Below, piece after piece: positions 22,850 to 35,194 of a stretch of DNA of 64,000 nucleotides. Source of the DNA: Hysterangium stoloniferum (Eukaryota; Basidiomycota; Agaricomycetes; Hysterangiales; Hysterangiaceae); assembly GCA_015178975.1 (NCBI GenBank), contig WHVD01000007.1, positions 372,001-436,000 of the forward strand, in the 5' to 3' direction. The translations under genes were made by a program, and so were the position numbers. Each line of letters begins with the position of its first letter. Positions within the stretch are counted from its first letter, which is position 1. Below the pieces are notes generated by a model. It made no database searches. It worked only from the letters and a program-made list of their open reading frames with translations, and was not told where the DNA came from.

Positions 22850-25200
22850 ATGTTGATGCAACCTCATCCAAGTTGGCGTGTGGCGGTGATTTGATTAAAG
22901 CGATGACGTATTTGCAGTCGATGTCCGATCTCTATCTGCCCATCGAGCGCCGAGACACCAATTGAAGGCCCAAGCCATAATTTGTCCACTCCATATCACT
23001 CGAATTCCAGATCCCCCCTAATACCACTGACGCCTGTTGTAGAATTCGAGGGGGGTAAGTGGGTCTAGAAAAACGTGAGGATTGTACGTGTATTCACTGA
23101 TTGATGCTGTGTTATCCCTGCCTCATTAGATCAACGCTCTCTTGAACGATTATTCCCAGTCGTGGCGGCGTGACAGACTTGAGGAGAAACATGTCAACGA
23201 CGTTATGGCCTTCCCGTGGTCCACACGTCATTCTTTCGTATATGATCAATTTTGTTATTATCGAAGCTTTCTTTGCTCTGTAAAGCACTTTCATCCCAAC
23301 GCTTTCCAAACCGACTCCACAGGAATACTCAGGGCTAATTTACACACTGGACGATGAGCTCTCCGGCGATGAGACGACTCCCCAGGCCATGTCATGCGTA
23401 TGAGATGGACTAAGTATCCATGTGGCGTTGTGGATCTCCCTCATCCTTTGATATTACTCGGTGGTTCGTGGCAATTTGTCTCCTTGGGACTGAAGACATC
23501 CTGTCTGTGAACAGTGTACATAAAAATGGCATTTCTTTTTACGCACCCATTCCTCCACACAGTGATTTGATTAAAGCATTGTAAAGCGATGACGTAATTG
23601 CACTTGATGTCCGATCTCTATCTGCCCATCGAGCGCTGAGACACCAATTGAAGGCAGGCCTTGTCGTTTGCATACACCATTCGCTCGTATAGCATCAACT
23701 TTGCCACCAGTGCAGCTGTCTTTGCACTGTAAAGCACAGTCTTCCCAACGCTTTCCAACACGACTCCACAGTAATACCCCGGCTCAATTTTAATACTTGA
23801 AGATGCCGACGAGCTCTCATACAGTGAACCCACTCCCCAGTCCAGTCCACGTCATGACTATAATGCGGACTGAGGTTGGATGTGGCGGTGGTGGATCTAC
23901 CTCGCATTTTAATAATAATCGGTGGATCATGACAATTTATCTCTCCTAGCCACTGAAAGCGTCCAGTTTGTCAATAGTATGCATTAAATGCTATCCCATT
24001 TGGCGCACCCATTTCTCAGCCCAAACCTCCACATCTTCTGCAGACAGTGGTATATGCTGGTCGTCTTCGGGAACTCGATAACACACACCGTGCCCATGTT
24101 CGATACAGCTCCATCGGTCTCGAAGCCTTACCCGGAATCTTTCCCTTATCGCCACATCAACTACCTCCTCCCCTTCTACTGAGACCATTGCAGCTGGGGA
24201 GACCAAAGGTTGTAGCCACTCAACCTCTTGTAGGAGACTTTCAGCCTCTTCGACATCGTCGCTGGCTCAGAGTCGTTTCGTTTGAAATTGACATTGGTGG
24301 GTAGCAGGTTGTTGTGATACCCGAAGGGGATGCTGCGCTTGTAAGTTGCAGTTATCAGGAGCATGAATCTCAAGGTATAGCATTGTGGCGGTGTTTTATG
24401 CAGCGTACACAGCGTTTCTTCCCTTCCTGTTACACGACTTGAAGCTGTTCAACCTCCTTCATGTACACACGCTCACTCGGTTTGCACTGAGCGCCAATCT
24501 TGTTTATCAACACGTTTGTGCCATGCTTAGTCCAGCTATTGGCAAGAACTCTTGAATATTGTCTGACTCACAAATATATACAACGTGTGTATAGCATCAA
24601 CAAGAAGCTGCCAAGCACACACGTGCGGTAAAAAGGGACTATATGCGCTTTTTAATTCGCTCAAACTATGTAGCTTTACACAAATTAGAAATATTGCCAA
24701 AAGGGGAGCTAAGTAAAGAGTAATAGTATTATTCTTCCTCCTGATGCGCAGATCGTCGACGGCAGTGGGCATATGGCAGCTACAAATAGTTTGATGAGCC
24801 TTCGCCACATAATGTGGCAACTTCCGACTTCTTGAGCGCTAGATGTTTGGGAAACCAGCTTTGGCGTGAGTTGAGAGGTGACATCTCCATTGATAGAATA
24901 TAAATTTAGTGGATGCTATCCATGACAGTGCTTCTCAGGTACAGCCTCGGGCGCTGTCCACTCGGCTATATCTCACGGAAACATCCGCTTCGCATTCAAC
25001 TCTTTCAGAATTCCAACGAGCATCCCATTTTAATAATTCTTTACTTAGGCTAATTAGCATTGAAAGTGAATATGCCTGTCTGTGGCCAGTCCGTCATATT
25101 TTCATTAATAAATCATGCATGTAGTCTATGTTCAGTCCTAATTAATACACGCCAATATTTTTATTACCCGGTCCTTATGAGTAGAATAATTCGCCCCAGG
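22850..25200 (-). pseudogene. Family A copies A-6, partially duplicated and chimeric
   Basis: Minus strand. A first fragment, 22850-23560, covers the start of exon 3, intron 2 and exon 2. A segment of about 85 bp of exon 3 (22890-22970) recurs at 23571-23655, so the fragment was partly duplicated. The second fragment, 23571-25200, carries exon 2 (DDKACLQ end, SSSASSSIKIEPGYYCG) and exon 1 (ERFRVRLRDRWSCIEHGHG, 24200-24000). The start codon lies near 24300 and the 5' flank runs to about 25200. Exon 1 is frameshifted near 24230. Between 24470 and 24820 the 5' flank contains an inserted piece of 3' flank, the same joint as at 625 in A-1. Confidence 0.65.
24470..24820 (-). repeat. Chimeric 5'/3' flank joint shared with A-1
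   Basis: Reversed, this segment is nearly identical to 551-900, including the 94-codon frame (four differences) and the trailing GCGCTCAGTGCAAACCGAGTG-type end. In A-6 the sequence then re-enters the normal family A 5' flank, whereas in A-1 it diverges. The flanking family A sequence of the two copies is less similar than this block, so the block itself was copied or gene-converted. Confidence 0.7.
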
Positions 25201-25559
25201 CTCACGTTATCTATCAGGGACTCGTTTGGGTGACGGGAAGATGTGACGACAGATCATGAATTGTCATTATGGCAGCCCCCTCTGGCGCATCGACACATGT
25301 GATGAATTTCCTGCATCATGGCAGATGAACTCTGATCGCAGCTATAGTTTCCCCCGGTGTCGGTGTCTGCCCAATAGGGAACGTCTCCAGGAGGTCATAT
25401 ATTGGGGGCTTCATGAGATTTAACCCCAATGGCGGCTTTTCGAAGGATAGGATGAAGAAGGCGTGACGGGGGAAGAGAGCAGAGCCGAACGATTCTTCGA
25501 TGACAGAGCTGGATCATTGGTAGTTGGATTGGAATTATTATGGCCGATGTCCTGTGTTT

Positions 25560-27330
25560 TTTGTCAATGGCTTGCTTGGTGCTATCCTAACTAAGGCACA
25601 TGTGCATAACAGTGGCGTGGCTGTCTTTGAGACCTTCCAGCGGTGTTCTATTTGAAATAACTGTTGTTAATAAATCGGGAGTCAAACTAACGTTCGTCAA
25701 TATTATTCTGCATATGCATGTCATTAAGGAGGAGCTAAAATCACGGGGTGATGGTACCAAATGACTGTATGCGCTCTTAAATTGGCTCAAGTTATGTGGG
25801 TTAGACAGATCCTGTTACAAACCGAGTTAATTGAAACGCAATAATACTATTCCTCCTTCTAGTTTGGATGAGATGTGCCTGCGTGATCCAAAAGAAACGA
25901 TTATATATTGTGCAGAATGGCTGGTGCAACGCCCTCTGCAGGGAAACCATGCATGTGCCTCCAATACTGATGCGGAGTTCGAATTAGACGGAAGTTGTTG
26001 CGAGGAAAGGATGTATTACTGACAAATCCCCAACGATTTTTACGATAAACCTTAATGCAACCTGGTGTGTAGCGGTGATTTGCTTCTAATATTATCAAGG
26101 AATGTCGTAATTGCAGTTGATGGCCGATCTGTATCTGACCATCGAGCGCCGGGACACCAATTCAAGGCAAAGCCCAAAGCTGTCATAAAGCTTGGCAGTG
26201 TGTCCCTCGTTCCTCCGCTGTATATCATCTGGAATGCAGACCTCCCCCTTAATACAACTGACGCCTGTTGTCGAATTCGGAAAGTATATGGGTCTACAAA
26301 CATTAAGTATATTCTGCGTGTTTAATGAGTGACACTGTTGTATCCTTGCCCCGTGAAATCCACGGTCTCTTGAATTAGTATTCCCAGTCTTACAGATTGA
26401 GATACTTTTGTAGAAACTTGTCGATGACCTTCTGGTCTCGCCCTGGTCCACGCGCAATTCGCTCTTATATCGTCAACTGTGCAGTAGGTGAAGTGCTCTT
26501 GGCGTTGTAAAGACATTCATTTGAACCCTTTCCGACCCGACTCCACAGTAACACCCGGCCAATTTCAATACTTGAAGATGAGCTCTCATTCAATGAGGCC
26601 GCTCCCCAGTCCATGTTATGTCTTTCATGTGGACTGAGGTTAGATGTGTTGTTAGTAGATATCCCTCCCATCTTAATACTCGCTGGGGGTGTCATGGTAA
26701 TTTCTGTCTCCTGGGAACTGAAAACATCCGGTATGTGAAAAGTGGAAATAAAAAGGATATTTCGTTTTATGCATCCATTCTTCCCCCCAAACCGCCACAA
26801 CTTCTTCAAACAGTTTGACTGGTCGTCTTCAGGTGCTCGGTCACATAAAGCGTGCCCATGTTGGAGACAACTCCATAGTTATCGAGGCTTTACCCGGACC
26901 CTTTGCCTCATTTCCGTATCATTGAACGCCTGTCATTCCAAACTATCTGCCATGGAAATATTTTCTTCATGTTATCCTAACTAACTGACATGCTACTTTA
27001 TTTGAGACCTCCGAGTGGTATCCCATTTAAGTGATTCTCGTGGATAAATCGGATGTGATTCTAGCCACTACTACGGCCTACGAATATATGCCACGTGTGT
27101 GTAGCATGAACGAGAAGCTGCCAAGCAACTGAAGGCGGTCAAAAGTGACTATATGCACTACATATGGAATAATATTGAGCGTTAGTTTGACATCCGATTT
27201 ATGAGCGACAATTACTTTAAATAGAAAACCACTGGAATGCATCAATGACGGCCACGCCACTGTTCTTCGCATGACGGTGTCCCTGATATCGACTTCTCGT
27301 GGTCCCATATATATTTTTTCCATGCCGTAA
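25560..27330 (-). pseudogene. Family A copy A-7 and attached 3'-end fragments
   Basis: Minus strand: 3' flank at 25560-25850, exon 3 at about 26050-26290, intron 2 near 26290-26350, exon 2 at about 26350-26740, exon 1 truncated at about 26930. Exons 4-5 are absent, so the middle is deleted. A second minus-strand 3' flank piece (about 26950-27185) is joined at the exon 1 break. A third piece of about 110 bp is inverted (27180-27290) and matches 25600-25710 on the other strand. The block therefore has inverted ends. The adjoining 25201-25559 and 27331-27480 stretches contain no recognisable feature. Confidence 0.6.
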
Positions 27331-29353
27331 ATCATATTGACGAGGTCGTGGGCCAATGCAGGTTCGAGACTGTGAGTCGTTTTCATGGCGGCCCAGTTGT
27401 TGTGCGTATAATTTTATAAGAGTTCACGAAGCACCGCATTCGCATTGGGCGGATGAGGATAATTTAACCTAGATTTTGCAGGGTGAAAATATAGAGAGAA
27501 TTGAATACAAATATGGTTAAAGTGGCCTTTGAGTATCGCTCAGGATAGCATACACTGCATTCATACGTATTATCCATGGTGATGCCACTTCTCAAACATC
27601 AGAACATCAGAACAGGCCGACTGGCGTTCGTTCTAGGCTTCTGGCGCTCAAGAACTCCAAAGAATTGTTGCATTATGCGATGTCAACTCACTAGACTATT
27701 ATTAGTTTCCATGTGTGCATTCTGTGGTAGTCTATTTCACGAAGGATCAGAAATTAGTATAAGAAATTAGGAAGTTCATTTGAGACTATCCTGCAGGTGG
27801 ATGATTCAAGAAGGGTGAACGGACCGCTTCAATACCCGGTGCGCAAGAACAGCCGCGAGGCTATAGCTTGAAACCGGCTCTGCGTCTGCCTGCGCAGAAT
27901 GCTGGATTGTCCACAAAAATAGCATTGAAGAACACTGAAATCGCCACATTATGCGGTGGCAGCAGCTTGTCAAACTATTCCTGCCTGCATGGGTGTTTTT
28001 GTGGTAGATGATCAGAAGAAACTAGTTTAGAAAATAGAAAGGGAACTTGAGAGTATCCCAGAGCCTGTATTATTGAAGGAGGTTGAGTGGGTTTGCAAGT
28101 TATTTTACAAAGAAGGGATGAAACCCTGGGTATCCTGTATAAAGCCCCGCCACAATGCTATAGCTGGAAATTTACCTCCTGATAACTGCACCTTAAACGA
28201 CAGCATCCATTTCCGGTGTGAGTACGACTTGCTACCCACCAATGTCAACGTCAAACGAGACGACTCTGAGCAGACACGATATCGTACCTGATGAGACCCT
28301 CCTACAAGTGGTTGAGTGGCTCAAACCCTTGGTTTCCCTAGCTGCATTGAACGCAGAAGAACGGGAGGAGATAATTGAGGCGCGCATAAAGGAGAGATTC
28401 CGGGTGAAGCTTCGACAACGATGGAGCTGTCCCGAACATGGGCACGGTTTATGTTACCGAGCAGCTGAAGAGGCCCAGCACATACCACTGTCTGAAGAAG
28501 AAGTCGAAGTGTGGGTGGTGGAATGGGTGCGCAACATGAAATTTCCTGTCAAATGTACACTGTTAACAACAAATGTTTTCAGTGTCAAGGAGAGAGAAAT
28601 TGACATGACCCACCAAGTATTATTAAAACACGAGGAAGATCCACCAACACGACATCAAACATCAGTCCATATCGTAGCCATAAAATCGACTGGAAAGTGG
28701 GCTCCCTGGCTGATAGCTCATCTTCAAGTATTGAAATTGGCCCAGGATATTACTTAGGAGTCGGGTTGGAAAAGGTTGGGATGAAAGTGCTTTTCACCGC
28801 AAATAATTCTGCGCTGATGGCAAAGTTGACGATATACGAGAGAATAGCACGTGCATATGGAAACGACAAGCACTTTAGCAAGTTTTTACAGAAGTATCTT
28901 ACGCCGCCAAGACTGGGAAGAATAATTCAAGAGAGCGTTGATTTGATGAGGTAGGGATAAAGCACCGTCAATCATTGAATACACTCAAAACACTCACGTT
29001 TTTGTAGACCAACTTACGCGTCCCGGATTCGACACCAGGCGTCAGTGGTCTTAGATGGGTTCTGGTTTTCTGATTCTGACGCACACGAGTCCAAATTCGT
29101 GGCTCCTCTGGTCAGGCGAGCAACATATTAAGATCACTCTGAACCTGATAGGTGGATCTTCCGACATCGAATCCGCATGTACAACAGTGCGCAGCCTCGA
29201 TATTATCACCATGTTCTCTCGTCTTCTTCCGCATTGTGACGCAATGCGCTCCTCAATCAACGATCAACCCCTCGGTCGCTACCTTAAAAGACTAACCCTC
29301 GTGGTTCATTCCTTCCTTTATGTCATCGCCACACCTTTCACCGGTGTGTGCGC

Positions 29354-29504
29354 TGTTGGATTTTGGGAATCTAATATGCGAGCAGCAAGAAGCACGGACC
29401 ATACGCCTATATTAGTAAGCAGTTACTAGACGTATACATATAAGGACGATACATGTATTGTAGCCCTTATCCGTTTGTAACGAGACTCACTTCGTATTTC
29501 AACA
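29354..29504. mobile_element. Solo LTR (151 bp) in family A exon 5
   Basis: Begins TGTTGGA and ends TTTCAACA, the terminal pattern of Ty1/copia LTRs. It is flanked by a perfect 5 bp target duplication, TGCGC (29349-29353 and 29505-29509). Removing it restores the sequence seen in other family A copies. Orientation is presumed plus from the termini only. Confidence 0.85.
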
Positions 29505-29737
29505 TGCGCAACATCTAATTCAAAGTCCCGATCCGTGTTAGAGCACCATGACTGGCCTGCCGATGCCCTTCTTCCGTCCATTCCGTACGCATAATTTCTC
29601 TTGAATAACACCGATACACAGTCCGAACCAGGTGGAAGGATATGTAAAGCTACATTGTTTCGGCCAATTCAAGAGCCCATATAGTCACTCTTTACCGCCT
29701 TTGTGTGCTTGGCAGCTTCTCGTTAATGCTGTACACG

Positions 29738-30073
29738 TGTAATCCTGGCCGCCTTACCACACATACAGAGCCGCATCCTGACCCCTGATCACTGACTGCA
29801 CTCCTATGGTTCCCCTGATCGAGCCCAACCCGAGATCAGACTCAATAAAGATTCGAACCCTTTTTCTTTTCTCTTTCCTTCCCCTTCCCTACCACGATCT
29901 AGACTCTCGGTCCTGCTTGTGCGGAATTCCCCTTGTCACGAATACTTGATGGTTCTCTATTTTATACATATTAGTTAGACGTCACATCTGTTTTGTAGTA
30001 GGAAATCACTCACAACACGATACTTTTGTCCTGTCTGTTACCGACCGAGTGAGGCTGATACTACAGCCTTACA
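29738..30073. mobile_element. Solo LTR (336 bp) in family A 3' flank
   Basis: Begins TGTAATCC and ends GCCTTACA (TGTAA/TTACA ends). The flanks are ACACG and ACATG, a 5 bp target duplication with one mismatch. It contains AATAAAG (polyadenylation-like, about 29847), pyrimidine tracts, and TTTTATACATA. It splits family A sequence that is continuous in the other copies. Confidence 0.75.
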
Positions 30074-30199
30074 ACATGCGTATTTATTGGTGGCCCCATG
30101 TAGTGTCTGGAATTACATCCGATCCATCAATGAGAATCACGTAAATTAGAATCCCACTGGATGGTCTCAAAGAAAGCATCCTGTCAGTCAGTTAGGTGA

Positions 30200-30837
30200 T
30201 AGCATGAACCAAGACATTGAAGACCACCAAACAACACCCGCAACAATCACTCACTAATCCATGCTGATGTTTATCTCGGTTAGATTCATCTAATATTTGA
30301 AATCTACATTCAATCTCCGGATCAGCGATCATGAGGCACCAAACTCTAAAATCAAAGGAGGGCTTTTGAGAATGGACATGGACGGTGCTGGGTGGATTCC
30401 ATAAAGTATTTCTGTCCATTCGAAACCTTGCCCTGATGCCGGAGCACCTCGTTCCCATGGAATCCGACTTAAAAAAAAAATTCGACAATTACAAATATTG
30501 AACAGAAGGTCAACTGAGCAGCTCAAGGCACTTCGTGACCCGAAAACAAACAGGTCTAAATTAGATATCGCAAAGCCTGTGGGGTGACACCCCTGTATAT
30601 GACTGATATTTTGTGAGGGCAGCTGGAATATATTTGATCACAAGAGTAGTTTATTTTTTATCAGATAGGTCTTGAGGAAGGAAAATGAAGAGGAAGAAGA
30701 CCAACGACACAGGATGCCTTGATGGAGACGAAGCCTCCGTTACTTGGAATTTGATTTGTCTGGGTCCCGAGGGAAGTCCCCGTATTACAAGGTTCTCAGA
30801 TGCCGAGGAACGTATTCTCCCGGATAATAGCGACAAC
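30200..30837 (-). repeat. Repeat B copy, with a short plus-strand B piece at its inner end
   Basis: 30200-30790 is B in minus orientation, directly beyond the 3' end of A-8. About 30791-30837 is B in plus orientation (GATGCCGAGGAACG, ATTCTCCCGGATA). It appears to continue, after the gypsy element, at 37606. The long gypsy element therefore separates two parts of one plus-strand B copy, although about 140 bp of B is missing at the joint. Confidence 0.6.
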
Positions 30838-31116
30838 TGTAAGGTTCGGCTTTAAAGATAGTGTAATCCTTCGGTTGGAGCTTCTTACGAAGAGGAACGA
30901 GCAGAGTAGGAATAGGCTCCAATTCAAAATAACTACTGTAGCTAATGGGTGGCTTCCCTATTTATGCTAGCATTCGTAGACTAAACCCCCTAGCGACAGA
31001 TAATAGAAATGAAACAGTGTAATGATCGGAAAATTATCTACCCTCTCTTTACCCCCTGAGACAATGGTGGTAGACCCCTCCGTGCCAAGTCCGCCACCAG
31101 GTCTGCTCCCGTTACA
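30838..31116 (-). mobile_element. 3' LTR of the long gypsy element
   Basis: This 279 bp LTR is the inverted counterpart of 14808-15085. On the minus strand it begins TGTAACGGG, preceded by a purine tract (complement of 31117-31131), and ends CTTACA. Immediately outside lies repeat B. Confidence 0.85.
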
Positions 31117-31164
31117 CCTGCCCTCCCACGCTGCAACGCAGTGTGCAATCAACAGCGGACTGGT

Positions 31165-32415
31165 TTAACGATGCAATTCTCCCACCCCCTGCTCCAGCTC
31201 GTCTAAATCGTCACTCACGTAACCGCCATTGAGGTCCATCTGTTGACCATGACCAATCTGTTGAGTCAATGCATCTGACCCGTCCTTCTTCATCACCTGA
31301 TATTGTGCTGATGCCCTTACACATCCCTCAGTGGCCTGCAGTGGACTTAAGACTGGCATGCCCTTCACAGGCCGAGTTTCAAGGCAGTGCACTGAATATG
31401 ATGCCACTGGGCTGGAGGTACCCTGCTGCTGCCTCCTTCTCTGGCGACGTATAGCACTTGAGGCCTGTGGGGACGGCAGGCTCCCTGGTCCATCCCGCCA
31501 TGGAGACAACCTGTCAATCAGCGATGCAGGTTGTTGTCTCTCCCTCCAGGCACGGGTCCTTTCCCTTACACGAGGGTTGACTGTAGATTTGGGTTGTGGT
31601 ATGTTATTCCTCTGCTGTGCTTCGAGGAGTTGACGCTGCATAGTCTCGAACTGCTCCATACGCAAGTCCCATGCCACTTGGATGCCTCGAAGAGCACTAT
31701 CGCGAACGGCAGCCATTGTAGTCGTCAAAAACTCGGTGGATACTTGTGTTGGATAATCCTGAGCATCCATAGTGGGTGATTCTTGCCCAGCGATTGGAAT
31801 AGCTGAACCAACATAAATAGAAGGCAAGTCTTCAGCGCTTGATTTGCAAGACACTTCCTGATGACACTCCGAGCTCAAAGACATCTTGGCAATTTCGATG
31901 CGATTCGAGAGCCGCCCTTGGCCCCTGGGCAATGATCGAACACTTGTAACACCTAGTGCCTCCAGGTAAGCCTTCAATGGATGAACGTGCTGAACAGCTT
32001 GATATGGCAACCAGGTAGTTTCTCCCGTGTTCCACAAGACCTCAAAGAAGGCCTCGAGACCCTTACCTGAATGAGCAAGAATCTTCTCAACTGCCCACTC
32101 ACGAGGCTGACTACCAAAACCAGGAATCTGCCACAACTGCCGCCCTGGGAACAGACGATCGTCATTCGGAATGTGTATACGAAGAAATGAAGCATGAAAA
32201 CTTGGGTTAATCCCCTGTTGCTTGAGCTCCTTTGACAGTTCCAACTGGTATGTAGCTCCTGGCTCCAGTACCCAGCTGATCCTAAAAGGTCCTATATATT
32301 TTGGCAGCAGTTTACGTGCCCGATTCTTTGGTAAGCATAAGTTCTTCGTGGATAGATAAACCAAATCATTGACGTTAAATTCAGCAGACCTCCGGTGTCG
32401 ATTTGCCTGCCGCAT
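31165..32415 (-). pseudogene. gypsy pol C-terminus with chromodomain-like segment
   Basis: A 416-codon frame continues pol after an in-frame TAG (AARVK-stop-MRQANRH). It begins with the integrase C-terminal region (FNVNDLVYLSTKNL, LLPKYIGPFRI). It then has a chromodomain-like stretch (EWAVEKILAH, FFEVLWNTGETTWLPY), followed by a Gln/Arg-rich tail of about 230 residues ending DDLDELEQGVGELHR. Chromodomains of this class can steer integration to heterochromatin. The tail is conserved in the truncated copy at 13.9-14.8 kb but I recognise no domain in it. Separation from the integrase by a nonsense codon makes this copy non-functional. Confidence 0.8.
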
Positions 32416-33224
32416 CTACTTAACCCTGGCTGTAAGTATCTCATCATGTGCATTCATGATTGCTAGCTTCATCTGTTCTGCAAATTCAAGGACACCTGGA
32501 TACTTCGTATTGTTGTCCCAGAGCAGTGGCCGTGGCAGTCGACCATAATTCAAAAAAAACGGTGAGAATCCAGTTGTTTCTGATGTAGTGTTATTCATCG
32601 CGAACTCAATAGCTGACAGCTTCAACACCCAATCTTTCTGGTTTGGTGCTACACATTGCCTAAGCATTTGTGTCATTGTCTGATTTGCATGTTCGGTAGC
32701 ACCATCTGTTTGGGGGTGGTATGATGAAGACATCCGCAATTCGACTCCTATCAACTGATGAACTCCCTCCAAAACATACTGGTAAATAACAAATCTCGAT
32801 CGCTAATGATTTTGTCGGGCAGCCCATGCAACTTGTAAACATGGTTGAAAATCACCTCAGCCATTTGAATAGCAGTGTAGTTGCTGCGCACCGGTACCAA
32901 ATGGACCATGCAAGTTAAGTGGTCAATTATAATGCAGATGCTATTGAACTCTCCAAGGCGATTCCTAGATGTTGGCAAGGGTCCTACAAAATCAATCCCA
33001 ATTGCCTCCCACCGCTGTGATGGTACTTCCATTGAGCGAAGTTGTCCCTGCGGTTTCTGCGTTTCAGATTTCGAAGTGGTACAGACACTGCATGACTTGC
33101 AAAATAATTCGACATGCTTGGTTAATGACGGCCACCACACACTGGTCGACAAATACGTGGCGGTTTTCCTTGCCCCTAGATGGGCCAAGATGGAATGGGC
33201 ATGAGAGATAACAATTTCCCACAC
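32416..33224 (-). pseudogene. gypsy integrase
   Basis: The zinc-binding N-terminus (HAHSILAHLGARKT, CKSCSVC) and the catalytic core (IGIDFVGPLPTS, IISDRDLLF, GATEHANQT) are present. The frame breaks at about 32755, where a one-base deletion relative to the 13.5 kb copy turns FWRELHW into FWREF and a stop. The frame resumes to ILTARVK. Integrase would insert the cDNA copy into chromosomal DNA. A nonsense codon (CGA-type change to TGA) also separates it from the upstream linker. Confidence 0.85.
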
Positions 33225-33479
33225 TCGTTGAGTGCCAATTGTAATATCAGGGATGCAAAGTAGTTTGACGCCCTCCAGATTTAAGAACAGAAACCCATCC
33301 TGTGATGTAAAACCCTTATACTCCTGTGGTGTTGCCCATATCCTAGAGAAGAAAACATCTGATCCATACTGTCATCGTAGGACTTCTGGGATGTCCAATC
33401 CTACGTGGCCCTCCAATGGGATTTCTGCTAGTAAAAAATCTGAAGGCAACTCAGGTAATGTACCCTCCATTTTCACTCG

Positions 33480-35190
33480 TTAAGAAGGCCATTCAACATA
33501 ATCTTGACGAGTAGATGTAGTTGGTGTTTTTCCCCTCGCCCCTTGTGATGGATGCTCCAGGGGTGATCCAGATGACTTACTATGACCAATGTGTGTCTTT
33601 TTGGTCATCTCTCGTGGTCTTTCAATTTGTCCTTTCCTCTTTGCGCCCAACCCTACGAGTGTTGCATATGACGGACGTGTTTGCGTAGCCAACCTTCTTG
33701 ACCGTCTTGGTGCTTCCTCCAATGCTACCACTGCAGACCCTGTATACAGTGGTGTCGACACACTGTTGCAGTCAGGAACACCTGAAATGTAGTGCACCCC
33801 CCGAGTATCCTCTTCCATCCCTGGAATGTCAGTTACATACTTGGATTCAGCTCTAATGGTGCCCAAGGGCTCATCGCTATAGATTCTCGATAGATCATCT
33901 GCAAACGTATTCAACTTTCCAGGGATATAGTGAATCTTGAAGTGGAATTCATTTAGCAGATCCAGCCACCGTGTCTGCCTCGGAGAAAGGTTCTTCTGCC
34001 TAAGTATATATTCCATCCCTTTATGGTCAGTACAGATTCGAAATTTTACCCCCAACAGTTGTGACCGGAATCGTTTCAATGATTCCATGATGGCCAACAA
34101 CTCCTGTTTGTGGACAGGGTAGTTCTGTTGTGCCGAATTGAATTTCCCCGACCAGAATGACACTATTGTGGCAGTGCAGAGATCTTCCCCTTGACTGAGA
34201 ATGCCACTTGCACCTGTTAAACAAGCGTCTGTCACCAAATTAATGGTTTGATGACCTCGTGAGTAGTCCAATGCAATTCTATAACTGTCACAATGGGCCT
34301 GAACAATACGCTTGACGTCTTCAAAGGCACACTGCTCTGTTGCACCCCAATGCCACTGCCTGTTTACTCCTGTCTGCACTGCTAAAATAGCCATTGGAAT
34401 TCGAACTCCCTCACAGTTGTTAGCGAGATAACCCACTTCCCCCAAAAATCCCGCCAGAAGTTGCTTATTCATCGGAATCTTCCAGTTGCCCACTGTATCA
34501 ACTTTATGTGGGTCCATTTTTATACCTTTATTGTTAATCACATGCCCTAAAACTGGTAACTCCGAAGCAAACAGGTGCATCTTGTTGACAGCGAGGTATA
34601 ATTTTTCCCAATACGCTTGATGTCTTCAAAGGCACGCTGCTCTGTTGCACCCCAATGCCACTGCCTGTTTACTCCTGTCTGCGCTGCTAAAATAGCCATT
34701 GGGATTCGAACTCCCTCACAGTTGTTAGCGAGATAACCTACTGCCCCCAAAAATCCCACCAGAAGTTGCTTATTCGTCGGAATCTTCCATTTGCCCACTG
34801 TATCAACTTTATGTGGGTCCATTTTTATACCTTTATTGTTAATCACATGCCCTAAAACTGGTAACTCCGAAGCAAACAGGTGCATCTTGTTGGCAGCGAG
34901 GTATAATTTTTCCCAACGGAGCACTGTACACACAGTGTGTAGATGCTTGACATAATCACTGATGGAGTCAGAGTATATGACAATATCATCCAAATATACA
35001 TCCATGAAGACGCCAATGTATGGTGCAAATATGTGGTTCATCAATGTCTGGTAGGTCGATGGACCATTGCAATCCCCTATTTGTAACGTCAGGCTTTCCA
35101 TAGTGCCATCAGGAGAGGTGAACAATGTCTGGTGGACATGCTCGGGAACCACTCTGATCTGCTCGTAGGCATCCTTCCCATCTATTAAAC
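33480..35190 (-). pseudogene. gypsy reverse transcriptase and RNase H with 305 bp tandem duplication
   Basis: The RT palm motif VYLDDIVIYS is near 35005, followed by the thumb/connection (VLGHVINNKGIKMDPHKV). The RNase H motifs are at LVTDACLTGAS, KQELLAIMESL and ICTDHKGMEYI. A 305 bp unit is present twice in tandem, 34306-34610 and 34611-34915, with scattered differences. Because 305 is not a multiple of three, the polyprotein shifts frame (two overlapping frames, 34547-35152 and 33480-34580). The duplicated part covers the RT thumb/connection. The start of RT lies in the preceding frame and is separated by a TAG at about 35193. Confidence 0.85.
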
Positions 35191-35194
35191 TCTG

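Larger units (their letters stand above)
27480..30190 (+). pseudogene. Family A copy A-8, middle deleted, two LTR insertions
   Basis: Plus strand. The 5' flank spans about 27480-28230, and exon 1 (28242-28526, 285 nt as in the best copies) starts at ATG and keeps RWSCPEHGHGLCYR. Exon 2 begins after TTTTCAG near 28579 but meets a TGA within seven codons; the rest is recognisable to 28952 (TPPRLGRIIQESVDLMR), where the donor GTAGGG follows. After the intron 2 acceptor only a few codons of exon 3 remain. Exons 3 and 4 are then deleted and the sequence resumes in exon 5 (about 29060; LILTHTSPNSWLLWSG). Exon 5 is split by a 151 bp solo LTR and the 3' flank by a 336 bp solo LTR. Repeat B (inverted) follows at 30200. 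Confidence 0.7.
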
